NCBI GenBank assembly: GCA_038900335.1
Contig: JBBMRB010000003.1
Span: 124,001-188,000, forward strand
From: Rs1 sp038900335
GTDB taxonomy: Bacteria; Pseudomonadota; Gammaproteobacteria; Pseudomonadales; Balneatricaceae
DNA: 64,000 bases
Direction of reading: 5' to 3'
The notes under the pieces were generated by a model that was given only the letters and a program-made list of their open reading frames with translations, did not search any database and was not told the origin of the DNA. Positions 26,376 to 34,817 of the stretch are shown in pieces. Each line of letters starts with the position of its first letter. Position 1 is the stretch's first letter. The translations under genes and the position numbers were made by a program.

Positions 26376-26768
26376 TTAAAATACAGTACAGATTACTTCA
26401 CCACCGATACCGGCAGCGCGTGCAGCACGATCGCTCATCAAGCCTTGGCTTGTAGAGACAACTGCTACTCCTAAACCACCAGAAACTTTTGGTAATTCAG
26501 TTGCACCTTTGTAGATACGTAAACCTGGACGGCTTACACGCTTAATTTCTTCAATAACCGGTCTTCCTTCGAAGTACTTTAGCTCAACGCTAAGAACAGG
26601 TTTAACATCACCTTCTACAGAGTAGTCAGTAACAAAACCTTCTTCTTTAAGCAATTTAGCTAAAGAAACCTTCAACTTGGAAGATGGCATAGATACAGCA
26701 ACTTTAGTCGCCATGTGCCCATTACGGATACGAGTGATCATATCTGCTAGGGTATCTTGCATGCTCAT
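26376..26768 (-). CDS. rpsH: 30S ribosomal protein S8
   Basis: 130 residues. Central-domain 16S rRNA-binding protein and, in E. coli, repressor of the spc operon. The C-terminal GGEVICTVF is typical. An unusually wide 116-base gap separates it from rpsN upstream. Confidence 0.98.
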   Translation of the reverse strand: MSMQDTLADMITRIRNGHMATKVAVSMPSSKLKVSLAKLLKEEGFVTDYSVEGDVKPVLSVELKYFEGRPVIEEIKRVSRPGLRIYKGATELPKVSGGLGVAVVSTSQGLMSDRAARAAGIGGEVICTVF

Positions 26769-26884
26769 GCTTTTACTTCCTTCCTAGTGCAGCACAATGC
26801 GGTAGCTATTATTATTGGGTCAAGAAAACTTGCCTTTACAAATAACGCCCAGTCCATCGTGCTTATCATTTTCTAACTGGTAGA

Positions 26885-27190
26885 CTACCAGCTAGCCTTT
26901 CTTAAACCTGGAACATCACCACGCATTGCAGCTTCACGTAACTTAATACGGCTCAAGCCAAATTTGCGGTAAACACCATGTGGACGACCAGTAATTTGAC
27001 AACGGTTACGTTGACGAGACTTACTAGAATCACGTGGTAATTTTTGTAATGCTACTGTCGCTTCCCAACGCTCTTCATCAGAAGAGTGAACGCTTTTCAC
27101 AATAGCTCTTAAGCTATCGCGTTTAGCGGCATGTTTTTCGACAGATTTAGTGCGCTTTGCTTCACGCGCTACCATTGATGACTTAGCCAT
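26885..27190 (-). CDS. rpsN: 30S ribosomal protein S14
   Basis: 101 residues, the long zinc-independent form; the segment that carries CxxC pairs in short forms reads CQITGRPHGVYRKFGLSR. Follows rplE by 14 bases. Confidence 0.98.
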   Translation of the reverse strand: MAKSSMVAREAKRTKSVEKHAAKRDSLRAIVKSVHSSDEERWEATVALQKLPRDSSKSRQRNRCQITGRPHGVYRKFGLSRIKLREAAMRGDVPGLRKASW

Positions 27191-27204
27191 TTATTAAACC
27201 CCTA

Positions 27205-27744
27205 TCACTTCTTGAATGGAAAATTCAGAGCAGTCAGCAACGCACGACCCTCATCATTGTTCTTAGCAGTCGTTGTGATTGTAATATCCATTCCGCGAAT
27301 TTTATCAACTTTATCGAAGTCGATTTCAGGGAAGATAATCTGTTCTTTAACGCCCATGCTGTAATTACCACGGCCATCGAAAGATTTAGGATTTAAGCCA
27401 CGGAAGTCACGGATACGTGGAATAGAAACGTCGATTAGACGATCTAGGAATTCCCACATTTGCTGACCGCGCAATGTAACTTTACAACCGATAGGCCACT
27501 CTTCACGTACTTTAAATCCAGCAATAGATTTACGAGCTAGAGTAACAACTGGCTTTTGACCAGCAATCGCTGTCATATCACGTACCGCATGCTCCATTTG
27601 CTTCTTATCAGCAATTGCTTCACCAACACCCATGTTAAGAGTGATTTTAGTTAAGCGTGGAACAGCCATAGCGTTAGGACTATTCAATTCTTCTTTTAAT
27701 TTGCTTTTTACTTCATTAGCATAAAGCGCTTTTAATCTAGACAT
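27205..27744 (-). CDS. rplE: 50S ribosomal protein L5
   Basis: 179 residues. Binds 5S rRNA and bridges to S13. Contains the typical GCKVTLRG and FPEIDFDKVDKIRGMDI segments. In E. coli the S8 repressor site overlaps the start of this gene; the short 11-base gap to rplX would allow the same here. Confidence 0.98.
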   Translation of the reverse strand: MSRLKALYANEVKSKLKEELNSPNAMAVPRLTKITLNMGVGEAIADKKQMEHAVRDMTAIAGQKPVVTLARKSIAGFKVREEWPIGCKVTLRGQQMWEFLDRLIDVSIPRIRDFRGLNPKSFDGRGNYSMGVKEQIIFPEIDFDKVDKIRGMDITITTTAKNNDEGRALLTALNFPFKK

Positions 27745-27755
27745 GGCATTGCTCC

Positions 27756-28073
27756 TTATTTACCGACGACTTCGCCGTTAGATTTGAAGAAGCGAACCTT
27801 AGTGCCGTCTTCAAGAGTCTTGAAGCCTACACGGTCACCCTTACCTGTGGCAGGGTTGAAGATCGCAACGTTAGAAACAGCAATAGCCGCTTCTTTTTCT
27901 ACTATTCCACCTTGCTGTTGAAGCTGTGGATTAGGCTTAACGTGCTTCTTCATCAAATTAATGCCAGAAACGATTACTTTATCGTTTTCAAGAATACGCG
28001 CGATTTTGCCACGCTTACCTTTGTCTTTTCCTGCAATAACGATTACTTCGTCATTACCTTTTAACTTACGCAT
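27756..28073 (-). CDS. rplX: 50S ribosomal protein L24
   Basis: 105 residues. Assembly-initiator protein with a KOW motif (VIVIAGKDKGKRGKIARIL, about residues 9-27). Spc operon, second gene; about 98 bases lie between it and rplN. Confidence 0.97.
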   Translation of the reverse strand: MRKLKGNDEVIVIAGKDKGKRGKIARILENDKVIVSGINLMKKHVKPNPQLQQQGGIVEKEAAIAVSNVAIFNPATGKGDRVGFKTLEDGTKVRFFKSNGEVVGK

Positions 28074-28171
28074 ATTATACCTTTATCGCTTCCTACTACC
28101 TTCTCATGCAGAAAAACGCCAAGACCTCACGGACTTAGCGTTTTCATAAAAATCAGTTTAAAAACTGAGTT

Positions 28172-28540
28172 TTAAAGCACTTCAGGCGCCAGGGAAATGA
28201 TTTTCATAAATTTCGTTGTACGAAGTTCACGAGTCACTGGACCAAAAATACGAGTACCAATAGGGTCGTTGTTAGCATTCAGTATAACCGCTGAGTTTAC
28301 ATCAAAGCGAATAACTGAACCATCAGGACGACGAACACCTTTACGGGTACGCACTACTACAGCGTTTAGTACTTGACCTTTCTTAACTTTACCGCGTGGA
28401 ATCGCTTCCTTAACAGTAACTTTAATAATGTCGCCGATACGAGCGTAACGACGGTGTGAGCCACCTAATACTTTAATACACTGTACTCGCTTGGCGCCGC
28501 TGTTATCAGCAACATCAAGCATTGATTCTGTTTGAATCAT
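28172..28540 (-). CDS. rplN: 50S ribosomal protein L14
   Basis: 122 residues, MIQTESMLDVADNSGAKRV start, the standard form. First gene of the spc group. I did not find a good promoter in the 78 bases before it, so it is probably read through from the S10 operon. Confidence 0.98.
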   Translation of the reverse strand: MIQTESMLDVADNSGAKRVQCIKVLGGSHRRYARIGDIIKVTVKEAIPRGKVKKGQVLNAVVVRTRKGVRRPDGSVIRFDVNSAVILNANNDPIGTRIFGPVTRELRTTKFMKIISLAPEVL

Positions 28541-28618
28541 GGTTTACTCCAAAGTTCTAAGGACAGAAACCGGTATTTATACCGATTTACTGCCAATCAA
28601 ATGGAGCGAGGGCGTATT

Positions 28619-28882
28619 CTACACCTTCGCAGCACTTTCTTCAATGCTTACGAGCACCCAAGTTTTACTCTTGGAATAAGGACGTGATTCTGCGATCTTA
28701 ACTAGATCACCTTCACGGCACTCATTTTTCTCATCATGCGCATGCATTTTGGAGGAGCGCTTAACAAACTTCCCGTATATAGGGTGCTTCTCAGTACGTT
28801 CAACCAATACAGTGACAGTTTTATCCATCTTGTCAGAGACAACACGTCCAACGACAATTCTTGTACGTTTTTCAGCGCTCAT
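28619..28882 (-). CDS. rpsQ: 30S ribosomal protein S17
   Basis: 87 residues, primary 16S rRNA binder with an OB fold (GRVVSDKMDKTVTVLVERT near the N-terminus). Its start overlaps the rpmC stop by one base (TAATG). Last gene of the S10 group. Confidence 0.98.
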   Translation of the reverse strand: MSAEKRTRIVVGRVVSDKMDKTVTVLVERTEKHPIYGKFVKRSSKMHAHDEKNECREGDLVKIAESRPYSKSKTWVLVSIEESAAKV

Positions 28883-29103
28883 TATTTTCCACCTTCTTTG
28901 CTGATTAAGCTCAGTTCACCAGCTTTTTCTACAAGTAGAGTTCTAACGCGAGCGATGTCGCGCTTAGTCTGACCTAGAAGGTGAGATTGAGTTAACTGAC
29001 CAGAAGATTTTTGCATACGCAAATTGAACTGGTCTTTCAGAAGATCTAACAGCTGCTGCTGTAGTTCTTCTGGATTTTTTTCACGTAATTCGTTCGCTTT
29101 CAT
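28882..29103 (-). CDS. rpmC: 50S ribosomal protein L29
   Basis: 73 residues, about ten longer than E. coli L29; the extra length is a C-terminal tail ending LSLISKEGGK. The two-helix hairpin with MQKSSGQLTQSH and TKRDIARVRTLL is normal. Overlaps both rplP and rpsQ by one base. Confidence 0.97.
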   Translation of the reverse strand: MKANELREKNPEELQQQLLDLLKDQFNLRMQKSSGQLTQSHLLGQTKRDIARVRTLLVEKAGELSLISKEGGK

Positions 29104-29516
29104 TACATTACCGTCCGTTTGACGATGGTCGTTGCCAATGGCAATTTAGCAGCAGCAAGCTTGAAAGCTTCAATTGCTAAATCATCAGGAACACCACTCA
29201 TTTCAAAAAGTACACGGCCAGGCTGAATCTGGCAAACCCAGTATTCAACATTACCTTTACCTTTACCCATACGCACTTCAAGCGGTTTGTTGGTAATTGG
29301 TTTGTCAGGGAAAATCCTGATCCAAATTTTACCACCACGCTTAACGTGACGTGTCATAGTACGACGAGCAGCTTCGATCTGACGTGCAGTAATTCGTCCG
29401 CGACCAGTCGCTTTAAGTCCAATTTCACCGAAGCTAATCTTGGAACCGCGCTGTGCAAGACCGCGGTTGCGGCCCTTCATCATCTTGCGGAATTTTAGTC
29501 GTTTAGGTTGTAGCAT
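29103..29516 (-). CDS. rplP: 50S ribosomal protein L16
   Basis: 137 residues. Located at the A-site finger and needed for tRNA accommodation. MLQPKRLKFRKMMKGRNRG start and GRGRITARQIEAARR segment are standard. Confidence 0.98.
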   Translation of the reverse strand: MLQPKRLKFRKMMKGRNRGLAQRGSKISFGEIGLKATGRGRITARQIEAARRTMTRHVKRGGKIWIRIFPDKPITNKPLEVRMGKGKGNVEYWVCQIQPGRVLFEMSGVPDDLAIEAFKLAAAKLPLATTIVKRTVM

Positions 29517-29527
29517 TACTCTCTACC

Positions 29528-30211
29528 TCACTTAGACTTCTTTTTAGGCGTTGCTTTACGAGCAGCACGAACTTCTTCGATACCACCTAAAACTTCACCT
29601 TTGAAGATCCAAACTTTAATGCCGATCACACCGTATGTCGTGTGCGCTTCGTAAGTCGAGTAATCGATATCAGCACGGAATGTATGCAATGGCACACGTC
29701 CTTCACGATACCACTCAGAACGAGCGATTTCAGCACCACCTAGACGACCGCCAACTTGAATTTTTATACCCTTGGCACCAAGGCGCATTGCATTTTGCAC
29801 TGCACGCTTCATAGCACGACGGAACATAACTCGACGCTCTAACTGGCTAGCAACAGATTGTGCAACCAATTTCGCATCTAATTCAGGCTTGCGAATCTCT
29901 TCGATGTTAATGTGAGCAGGAACACCCATCATTTTTGAGCAAGCATTACGTAGCTTCTCAACATCTTCACCTTTTTTACCGATAACAATACCAGGACGAG
30001 CAGTAAAAATGGTGATTTTTGCATTTTGTGCAGGACGCTCGATTTCGATGCGACTTACAGATGCATTAACTAGCTTCTCTTCTAAGTACTTACGTACTTT
30101 AAGATCGCTTAATAATTTAACAGCGTATTCGCCTTTGTCTGCGTACCATACCGAAGTATGATCCTTAACAATACCTAGACGTATACCCGTAGGATGTATC
30201 TTTTGACCCAT
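29528..30211 (-). CDS. rpsC: 30S ribosomal protein S3
   Basis: 227 residues. mRNA-entry protein with an N-terminal KH domain (PGIVIGKKGEDVEKL, about 75-88) and an S3 C-terminal domain. S10 group, between rplV and rplP. Confidence 0.98.
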   Translation of the reverse strand: MGQKIHPTGIRLGIVKDHTSVWYADKGEYAVKLLSDLKVRKYLEEKLVNASVSRIEIERPAQNAKITIFTARPGIVIGKKGEDVEKLRNACSKMMGVPAHINIEEIRKPELDAKLVAQSVASQLERRVMFRRAMKRAVQNAMRLGAKGIKIQVGGRLGGAEIARSEWYREGRVPLHTFRADIDYSTYEAHTTYGVIGIKVWIFKGEVLGGIEEVRAARKATPKKKSK

Positions 30212-30228
30212 GATAAGTCTCCTAGCGC

Positions 30229-30558
30229 TTAATCAGACACCTTAATGGTGATGTGAGAGTTACGCTTAAGGATGCGGTCAGCACGACCTTTAGCACGTGG
30301 ACTAATACGTTTCATTGTCACACCTTCGTCAACGAAGATAGTAGACACGTGAAGCTCATCAATATCAGCGCCTTCATTATGTTCGGCGTTTGCAATAGCA
30401 GACTCCAACAATTTTTTGACAATGACTGCAGCTTTTTTAGGACTGAACGTTAAAATGTCCAGTGCTTCTGCTATTGACTTACCTCTAATTTGATCGGCTA
30501 CCAAGCGCACTTTCTGAGCAGAAATGCGGGCGCCGTTTAGCTTTGCAGCGACTTCCAT
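30229..30558 (-). CDS. rplV: 50S ribosomal protein L22
   Basis: 109 residues from the second of two adjacent ATG codons; GGGG seven bases upstream suits that start, and the other adds one Met. The beta-hairpin (MKRISPRAKGRADRI) that lines the exit tunnel is intact. Confidence 0.97.
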   Translation of the reverse strand: MEVAAKLNGARISAQKVRLVADQIRGKSIAEALDILTFSPKKAAVIVKKLLESAIANAEHNEGADIDELHVSTIFVDEGVTMKRISPRAKGRADRILKRNSHITIKVSD

Positions 30559-30569
30559 CATCTATCCCC

Positions 30570-30845
30570 TTAGCGTTTGGCTTTTTTATCTGCAGAGTGA
30601 CCACGGTATGTACGTGTTCCTGCAAATTCGCCGAGTTTGTGGCCTACCATGTCTTCAGTTACGAAAACTGGAACGTGCTGGCGGCCGTTGTGAACTGCAA
30701 TAGTCAATCCAACAAAATGTGGAAAGATTGTAGAGCGACGTGACCAAGTCTTAATTGGTCTTTTTTCGCCCTTCTCAATTGCAGCTTCTACCTTTTTCAA
30801 CAGGTGAAGGTCAATAAATGGACCTTTCTTCAGTGAACGTGGCAC
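30570..30845 (-). CDS. rpsS: 30S ribosomal protein S19
   Basis: 91 residues, head protein partnering S13. MPRSLKKGPFIDLHLL and the GHKLGEFAGTRTYRGH segment are canonical. Confidence 0.98.
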   Translation of the reverse strand: MPRSLKKGPFIDLHLLKKVEAAIEKGEKRPIKTWSRRSTIFPHFVGLTIAVHNGRQHVPVFVTEDMVGHKLGEFAGTRTYRGHSADKKAKR

Positions 30846-30864
30846 AGCTATATCCTCAATTTAA

Positions 30865-31692
30865 TTACTTGGCAGAACGGCGACGGACGATTAACTTGTC
30901 AGTACGCTTGTTCTTACGTGTTTTATAGCCCTTAGTAGGTACGCCCCATGGAGTTACAGGATGACGACCACCAGAGGTACGACCTTCACCACCACCATGT
31001 GGGTGATCGACTGGGTTCATTGCCACACCGCGAACGGTAGGACGAACACCACGCCAGCGCTTAGCACCAGCTTTACCCAGACGACGAAGGCTGTGTTCAC
31101 CGTTACCAACTTCACCGAAAGTCGCAGTACATTCAGTCAGTACTTTGCGCATTTCGCCAGAGCGAAGACGCAATGTAGCATACGTTCCTTCACGGGCAAC
31201 TAGCTGAGCATAAGTACCAGCAGAACGTGCGATTTGCGCACCCTTACCAGGCTTTAACTCAACACAGTGAATCACACTACCTAAAGGCATATTGCGGATT
31301 GGCATGTTGTTTCCAACTTTGATATCAGCCTGTGGGCCAGATACCAATTTATCACCAGCACTCACACCTTTTGGAGCAATAATGTAGCGACGCTCGCCAT
31401 CTGCATAGCATAACAATGCAAGATGAGCTGAACGGTTTGGATCGTATTCTATGCGCTCTACAGTCGCTGGAATACCTTCTTTGTTGCGACGAAAATCAAC
31501 AACACGGTAATGATGTTTATGACCACCACCTATGTGACGAGTCGTGATACGACCGTTGTTGTTACGTCCGCCATTCTTGCTGTTTTTTTCTACCAATGAA
31601 GCTAAAGGTTTGCCTTTATGCAGATCTGCAGTGACAATTTTAACTAAATGGCGACGACCAGCAGAAGTCGGCTTTGTCTTAATAATAGCCAT
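30865..31692 (-). CDS. rplB: 50S ribosomal protein L2
   Basis: 275 residues. Needed for subunit association and the peptidyl-transferase centre. The C-terminal motif NPVDHPHGGGEGRTSGGRHP, including the conserved His close to the active centre, is intact. Confidence 0.98.
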   Translation of the reverse strand: MAIIKTKPTSAGRRHLVKIVTADLHKGKPLASLVEKNSKNGGRNNNGRITTRHIGGGHKHHYRVVDFRRNKEGIPATVERIEYDPNRSAHLALLCYADGERRYIIAPKGVSAGDKLVSGPQADIKVGNNMPIRNMPLGSVIHCVELKPGKGAQIARSAGTYAQLVAREGTYATLRLRSGEMRKVLTECTATFGEVGNGEHSLRRLGKAGAKRWRGVRPTVRGVAMNPVDHPHGGGEGRTSGGRHPVTPWGVPTKGYKTRKNKRTDKLIVRRRSAK

Positions 31693-31703
31693 GTTTAAGC
31701 TCC

Positions 31704-31997
31704 TTATTCGCCAAGGAAATCAATTTCAGAGCCATCAGCAAGACATACATATGCCTTACGAACGTCACTGCGCTTGCCTAAGCCGCGAGCAGTACGTTTG
31801 GTCTTACCTTTTGCGTTAAGAACATTTACACGTTTAACAGATACGTTAAACAATTTCTCAACCGCTTCTTTGATTTCAACTTTAGTCGCGTCTTTAGCCA
31901 CACGAAAAACAACTTGCTGACTCGCATCAGCGACAATTGTTGCTTTTTCAGAAATATGTGGACCTAGTAGTACTTGATATAGGCGTTCCTGATTCAT
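31704..31997 (-). CDS. rplW: 50S ribosomal protein L23
   Basis: 97 residues. Exit-tunnel protein that docks trigger factor and SRP; the exposed VEKLFNVSVKRVNVLN segment is present. Overlaps the rplD stop by four bases (ATGA type). Confidence 0.98.
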   Translation of the reverse strand: MNQERLYQVLLGPHISEKATIVADASQQVVFRVAKDATKVEIKEAVEKLFNVSVKRVNVLNAKGKTKRTARGLGKRSDVRKAYVCLADGSEIDFLGE

Positions 31998-32599
31998 GCC
32001 AACACCTCTTCTATTTTCTTCAGAGCAGCAACAGTAACTAATACTTTATCGAAGCCAACTAAACTGACTGGATCAATACCAGCAGCATCGCGAACATCAA
32101 CATGCGGCACGTTACGTGCAGCTAGATATAAGTTTACTTCAACATCTTCAGTGATCAGAAGTGCATTTGTTAAGCTGTACTCTTCCATCTTAGCGATGAA
32201 CTGCTTAGTTTTAGGAGCTTCTACTGAGAAATTTTCTACAACGACTAAACGCTCTTGACGAACTAGCTCAGACAAGATGCAACGCATCGCAGCACGATAC
32301 ATTTTCTTGTTAACTTTCTGGCTAAAATCGCGTGGACGAGCAGCGAATGTAGTACCACCTGAGCGCCATAGAGGCGAGCGGATTGTACCAGCACGTGCAC
32401 GGCCTGTACCTTTTTGACGGAATGGCTTAGCGCCACCACCAGATACATCTGAACGAGTTTTTTGTGCTTTAGTACCTTGACGAGCACCAGCTAGATAAGC
32501 AGTAACTACTTGATGAACTAGCGCTTCGTTAAAGTCCTTACCGAACGTAGCATCGGATACTTCGACCGATCCTGTTGTTCCAGTTAGATTTAGGTTCAT
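31994..32599 (-). CDS. rplD: 50S ribosomal protein L4
   Basis: 201 residues. Its extended loop (KPFRQKGTGRARAGTIRSP) lines the tunnel. In E. coli L4 also represses its own S10 operon by acting on a long leader; the leader here seems too short for that. Confidence 0.98.
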   Translation of the reverse strand: MNLNLTGTTGSVEVSDATFGKDFNEALVHQVVTAYLAGARQGTKAQKTRSDVSGGGAKPFRQKGTGRARAGTIRSPLWRSGGTTFAARPRDFSQKVNKKMYRAAMRCILSELVRQERLVVVENFSVEAPKTKQFIAKMEEYSLTNALLITEDVEVNLYLAARNVPHVDVRDAAGIDPVSLVGFDKVLVTVAALKKIEEVLA

Positions 32600-32610
32600 T
32601 TCAAGTCTCC

Positions 32611-33249
32611 TTAGGCGCCAACTTTAACAGCTGGTTTAACAATTACGTCACCGCCAGTCGAACCTGGTACAGCACCTTTGATCAATAACAAGCCACGTTC
32701 TGCATCTACGCGTACAACTTCTAGAGTCTGTACTGTATGTTGCACGTTGCCCATTTGACCTGCCATTTTCTTGCCTTTCCAAACACGACCTGGTGTTTGA
32801 CATTGGCCGATAGAACCTGGGGCACGATGAGATAGCGAGTTACCATGAGTAGCATCTTGCATAGCAAAGTTCCAACGCTTAACGCCGCCTTGAAAACCTT
32901 TACCTTTAGATGTACCTGTAACATCAACTTTCTGACCGACCTCAAAGCGCTCAACAGTTAGCGAATCACCAACGTTGATACTTTCGTCACCCGACAGGCG
33001 GAACTCCCATAAACCGCGGCCCGCTTCAACGTTTGCTTTCGCATAGTGACCAGCTTTTGGCTTAGAAAGACGATTCGCCTTTACTGCACCAGTAGTCACT
33101 TGAATAGCTTCATAGCCATCGTTTTCAGCTGTTTTAACCTGTGTAACACGGTTCGGATCCACCTCGATGACCGTGACTGGCACGGATACGCCATCTTCAG
33201 TGAAGACGCGAGTCATACCCGCTTTTCGTCCGATTAAACCTACAGACAT
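32611..33249 (-). CDS. rplC: 50S ribosomal protein L3
   Basis: 212 residues from MSVGLIGRKAGMTRVF, the family's normal start; an open frame runs 14 codons further upstream but has no family counterpart. Contains the GxSKGKGFQGGVKRW loop that reaches the peptidyl-transferase centre and the conserved Gln in NFAMQDATHGNS, a methylation site in E. coli. Confidence 0.97.
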   Translation of the reverse strand: MSVGLIGRKAGMTRVFTEDGVSVPVTVIEVDPNRVTQVKTAENDGYEAIQVTTGAVKANRLSKPKAGHYAKANVEAGRGLWEFRLSGDESINVGDSLTVERFEVGQKVDVTGTSKGKGFQGGVKRWNFAMQDATHGNSLSHRAPGSIGQCQTPGRVWKGKKMAGQMGNVQHTVQTLEVVRVDAERGLLLIKGAVPGSTGGDVIVKPAVKVGA

Positions 33250-33361
33250 TTTATATACCTCTTGCCAGTTGTGTACGGGACTGTAACCCACTACGGTGGC
33301 CCATTTCAGGAACCTTCCACAAATAGCGCTTCTTTTTTAATGAATATTCTGAGCGCGTTGA

Positions 33362-33673
33362 TTAACCTAGGCTAATCTGAACTTCCACACCTGCAGCAAG
33401 ATCTAGTTTCATTAGAGCATCTACAGTTTTTTCTGTAGGCTCAACGATATCTAGAACACGCTTATGAGTACGTATTTCGTATTGATCACGTGCATCTTTG
33501 TTTACATGCGGTGAAGTCAATATTGTTACGCGCTCTTTGCGAGTAGGAAGAGGGATCGGACCACGCACCTGTGCACCTGTACGCTTCGCAGTATCTACGA
33601 TTTCTTGCGCTGAGGTGTCGATCAGGCGATGATCAAACGCTTTCAGACGTATTCTGATTTTCTGGTTTTGCAT
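33362..33673 (-). CDS. rpsJ: 30S ribosomal protein S10 (NusE)
   Basis: 103 residues from MQNQKIRIRLKAFDHRLID; the three codons upstream are not typical. Ribosomal head protein that also acts as NusE in antitermination. First gene of the S10-spc-alpha block. tufA, fusA, rpsG and rpsL, which commonly precede it, are not here. Confidence 0.98.
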   Translation of the reverse strand: MQNQKIRIRLKAFDHRLIDTSAQEIVDTAKRTGAQVRGPIPLPTRKERVTILTSPHVNKDARDQYEIRTHKRVLDIVEPTEKTVDALMKLDLAAGVEVQISLG

Positions 33674-33741
33674 TCTGATCACACTTAATTAAGTTTGCAT
33701 TTAGACAGTTGCCTGCCTCCCCTTCTTTGAAAGGGATGCAA

Positions 33742-33770
33742 ATTCTACTTGCCTTAGCGATCTCAGTCAA
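33742..33770 (-). promoter_or_regulatory. Sigma-70 promoter of the S10 operon
   Basis: On the minus strand TTGACT (33770-33765), 17-base spacer, TAGAAT (33747-33742). Transcription would begin near 33735, giving a leader of only about 60 bases before rpsJ. Confidence 0.8.
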
Positions 33771-33886
33771 CCCAAATCGGTATATTTTTTGATCTAATTG
33801 CCAGCGCCAAAACTCATTAATTTAACGAGCCCTAAACAATGATTATTGAACCTCAACGAGATCTCGATGAAGATAAAATTTGGTTA

Positions 33887-34447
33887 CTATCTGTCTAACG
33901 AGCGGATAAAGCCCTGATAGTCAAAGCGAGCACCTGGATCTTGCTTTCTTTTATATTCTACAGCTGCGCACTTGAGCACACTCTTATCCAAATCAGAATG
34001 CCTAAACACCCTATCTTTAGTCAAATGTGGATGACGACTTAGCACACCCTGCACCAATATTTTCAACGATCTTATTTGCTGTACAGAATATTCATCTAAG
34101 TGATCGCCGTTATTCACCAACTCAATACCAATTGAACGGCCATTCCAACCCAGTGTATGATTTGCAATTTTATGCTCAGGCACATGGGACAAAACAACAC
34201 CTTCGCGATCTACAATGTAGTGAATGCTTAAGACGCGATGGGAATTAAAAAACTCAAACCACTGCCGAGCATCACCCTTTGCAGGGCTATTACGAACCAA
34301 TCCATTAGCACAATAAGGCCCACCGATAGCATGCAACACAATGGTATCTACCGCCTGAACACGAGCTTTTGACGACTGAGCGCTCTTAGCAAAAGCTTGC
34401 GGCATTAAAAAAAGCGTCGAGAGTAAAACAATAGATATTTTAAACAC
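33887..34447 (-). CDS. Secreted N-acetylmuramoyl-L-alanine amidase
   Basis: Cleaves the amide bond between muramic acid and the stem peptide; expected in the periplasm because of the signal peptide (about residues 1-20, ending MPQAFA). 186 residues, Amidase_2/PGRP fold. Likely zinc ligands are the His of IVLHAIGG (about 38), the His of RVFRHSDLDK (about 149) and the Asp of KQDPG (about 171). The HYIVDREG and NHTLGWNGRSIGIELVN segments are characteristic. It differs from cytoplasmic AmpD by having a signal sequence. The S10 promoter lies just downstream on the same strand. Confidence 0.85.
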   Translation of the reverse strand: MFKISIVLLSTLFLMPQAFAKSAQSSKARVQAVDTIVLHAIGGPYCANGLVRNSPAKGDARQWFEFFNSHRVLSIHYIVDREGVVLSHVPEHKIANHTLGWNGRSIGIELVNNGDHLDEYSVQQIRSLKILVQGVLSRHPHLTKDRVFRHSDLDKSVLKCAAVEYKRKQDPGARFDYQGFIRSLDR

Positions 34448-34607
34448 TATTCACCTACTAAAGTTTTGGATCTACTACTAACTCAAAACAATTTACTTGT
34501 GGCAATTTAGCGACTTAATCGGTGAGGAAAATTTAGATTAAAGATAATAGAAATAGCAAAACCGCCTCTCTTTGCTATTTCTACCATTTAGGTTTGATTA
34601 ACTATAT

Positions 34608-34817
34608 TTAGCGCATTGCCCTGTATTTCTTAATGAGAGTAATGATTTCATGATCACTCGTAGAAGAAGATAGAGACTCGTCCATTGAATTTCGCTGAGG
34701 CAACTTAATACCAAGCTTGAAACGTAATATATTACCGACTTGCTCATCGTTATCAGGGTCAACTTCTTGGCCTGCATAAATAGAGATACGCTGACGAACA
34801 AAAGATTTATGACTCAT
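34608..34817 (-). CDS. Small hypothetical protein
   Basis: 69 residues, soluble and charged, with no signal or membrane segment; I do not recognise the family. Features are an N-terminal basic RQRISIYAGQ stretch, an acidic VDPDNDEQVG stretch, and a predicted helical C-terminus DHEIITLIKKYRAMR. I prefer this frame to the overlapping 34598-34801 frame, which is hydrophobic, Ser/Leu-rich and lacks protein-like composition. AGGA is 13 bases from the ATG, a long spacing. Isolated on the minus strand, 160 bases before the amidase gene. Confidence 0.55.
   Translation of the reverse strand: MSHKSFVRQRISIYAGQEVDPDNDEQVGNILRFKLGIKLPQRNSMDESLSSSTSDHEIITLIKKYRAMR

Noticed and set aside
34598..34801. Alternative minus-strand frame over the small unknown protein
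   Set aside because: Dominated by Leu/Ser and short hydrophobic runs, with no better ribosome site than the chosen 34608-34817 frame.
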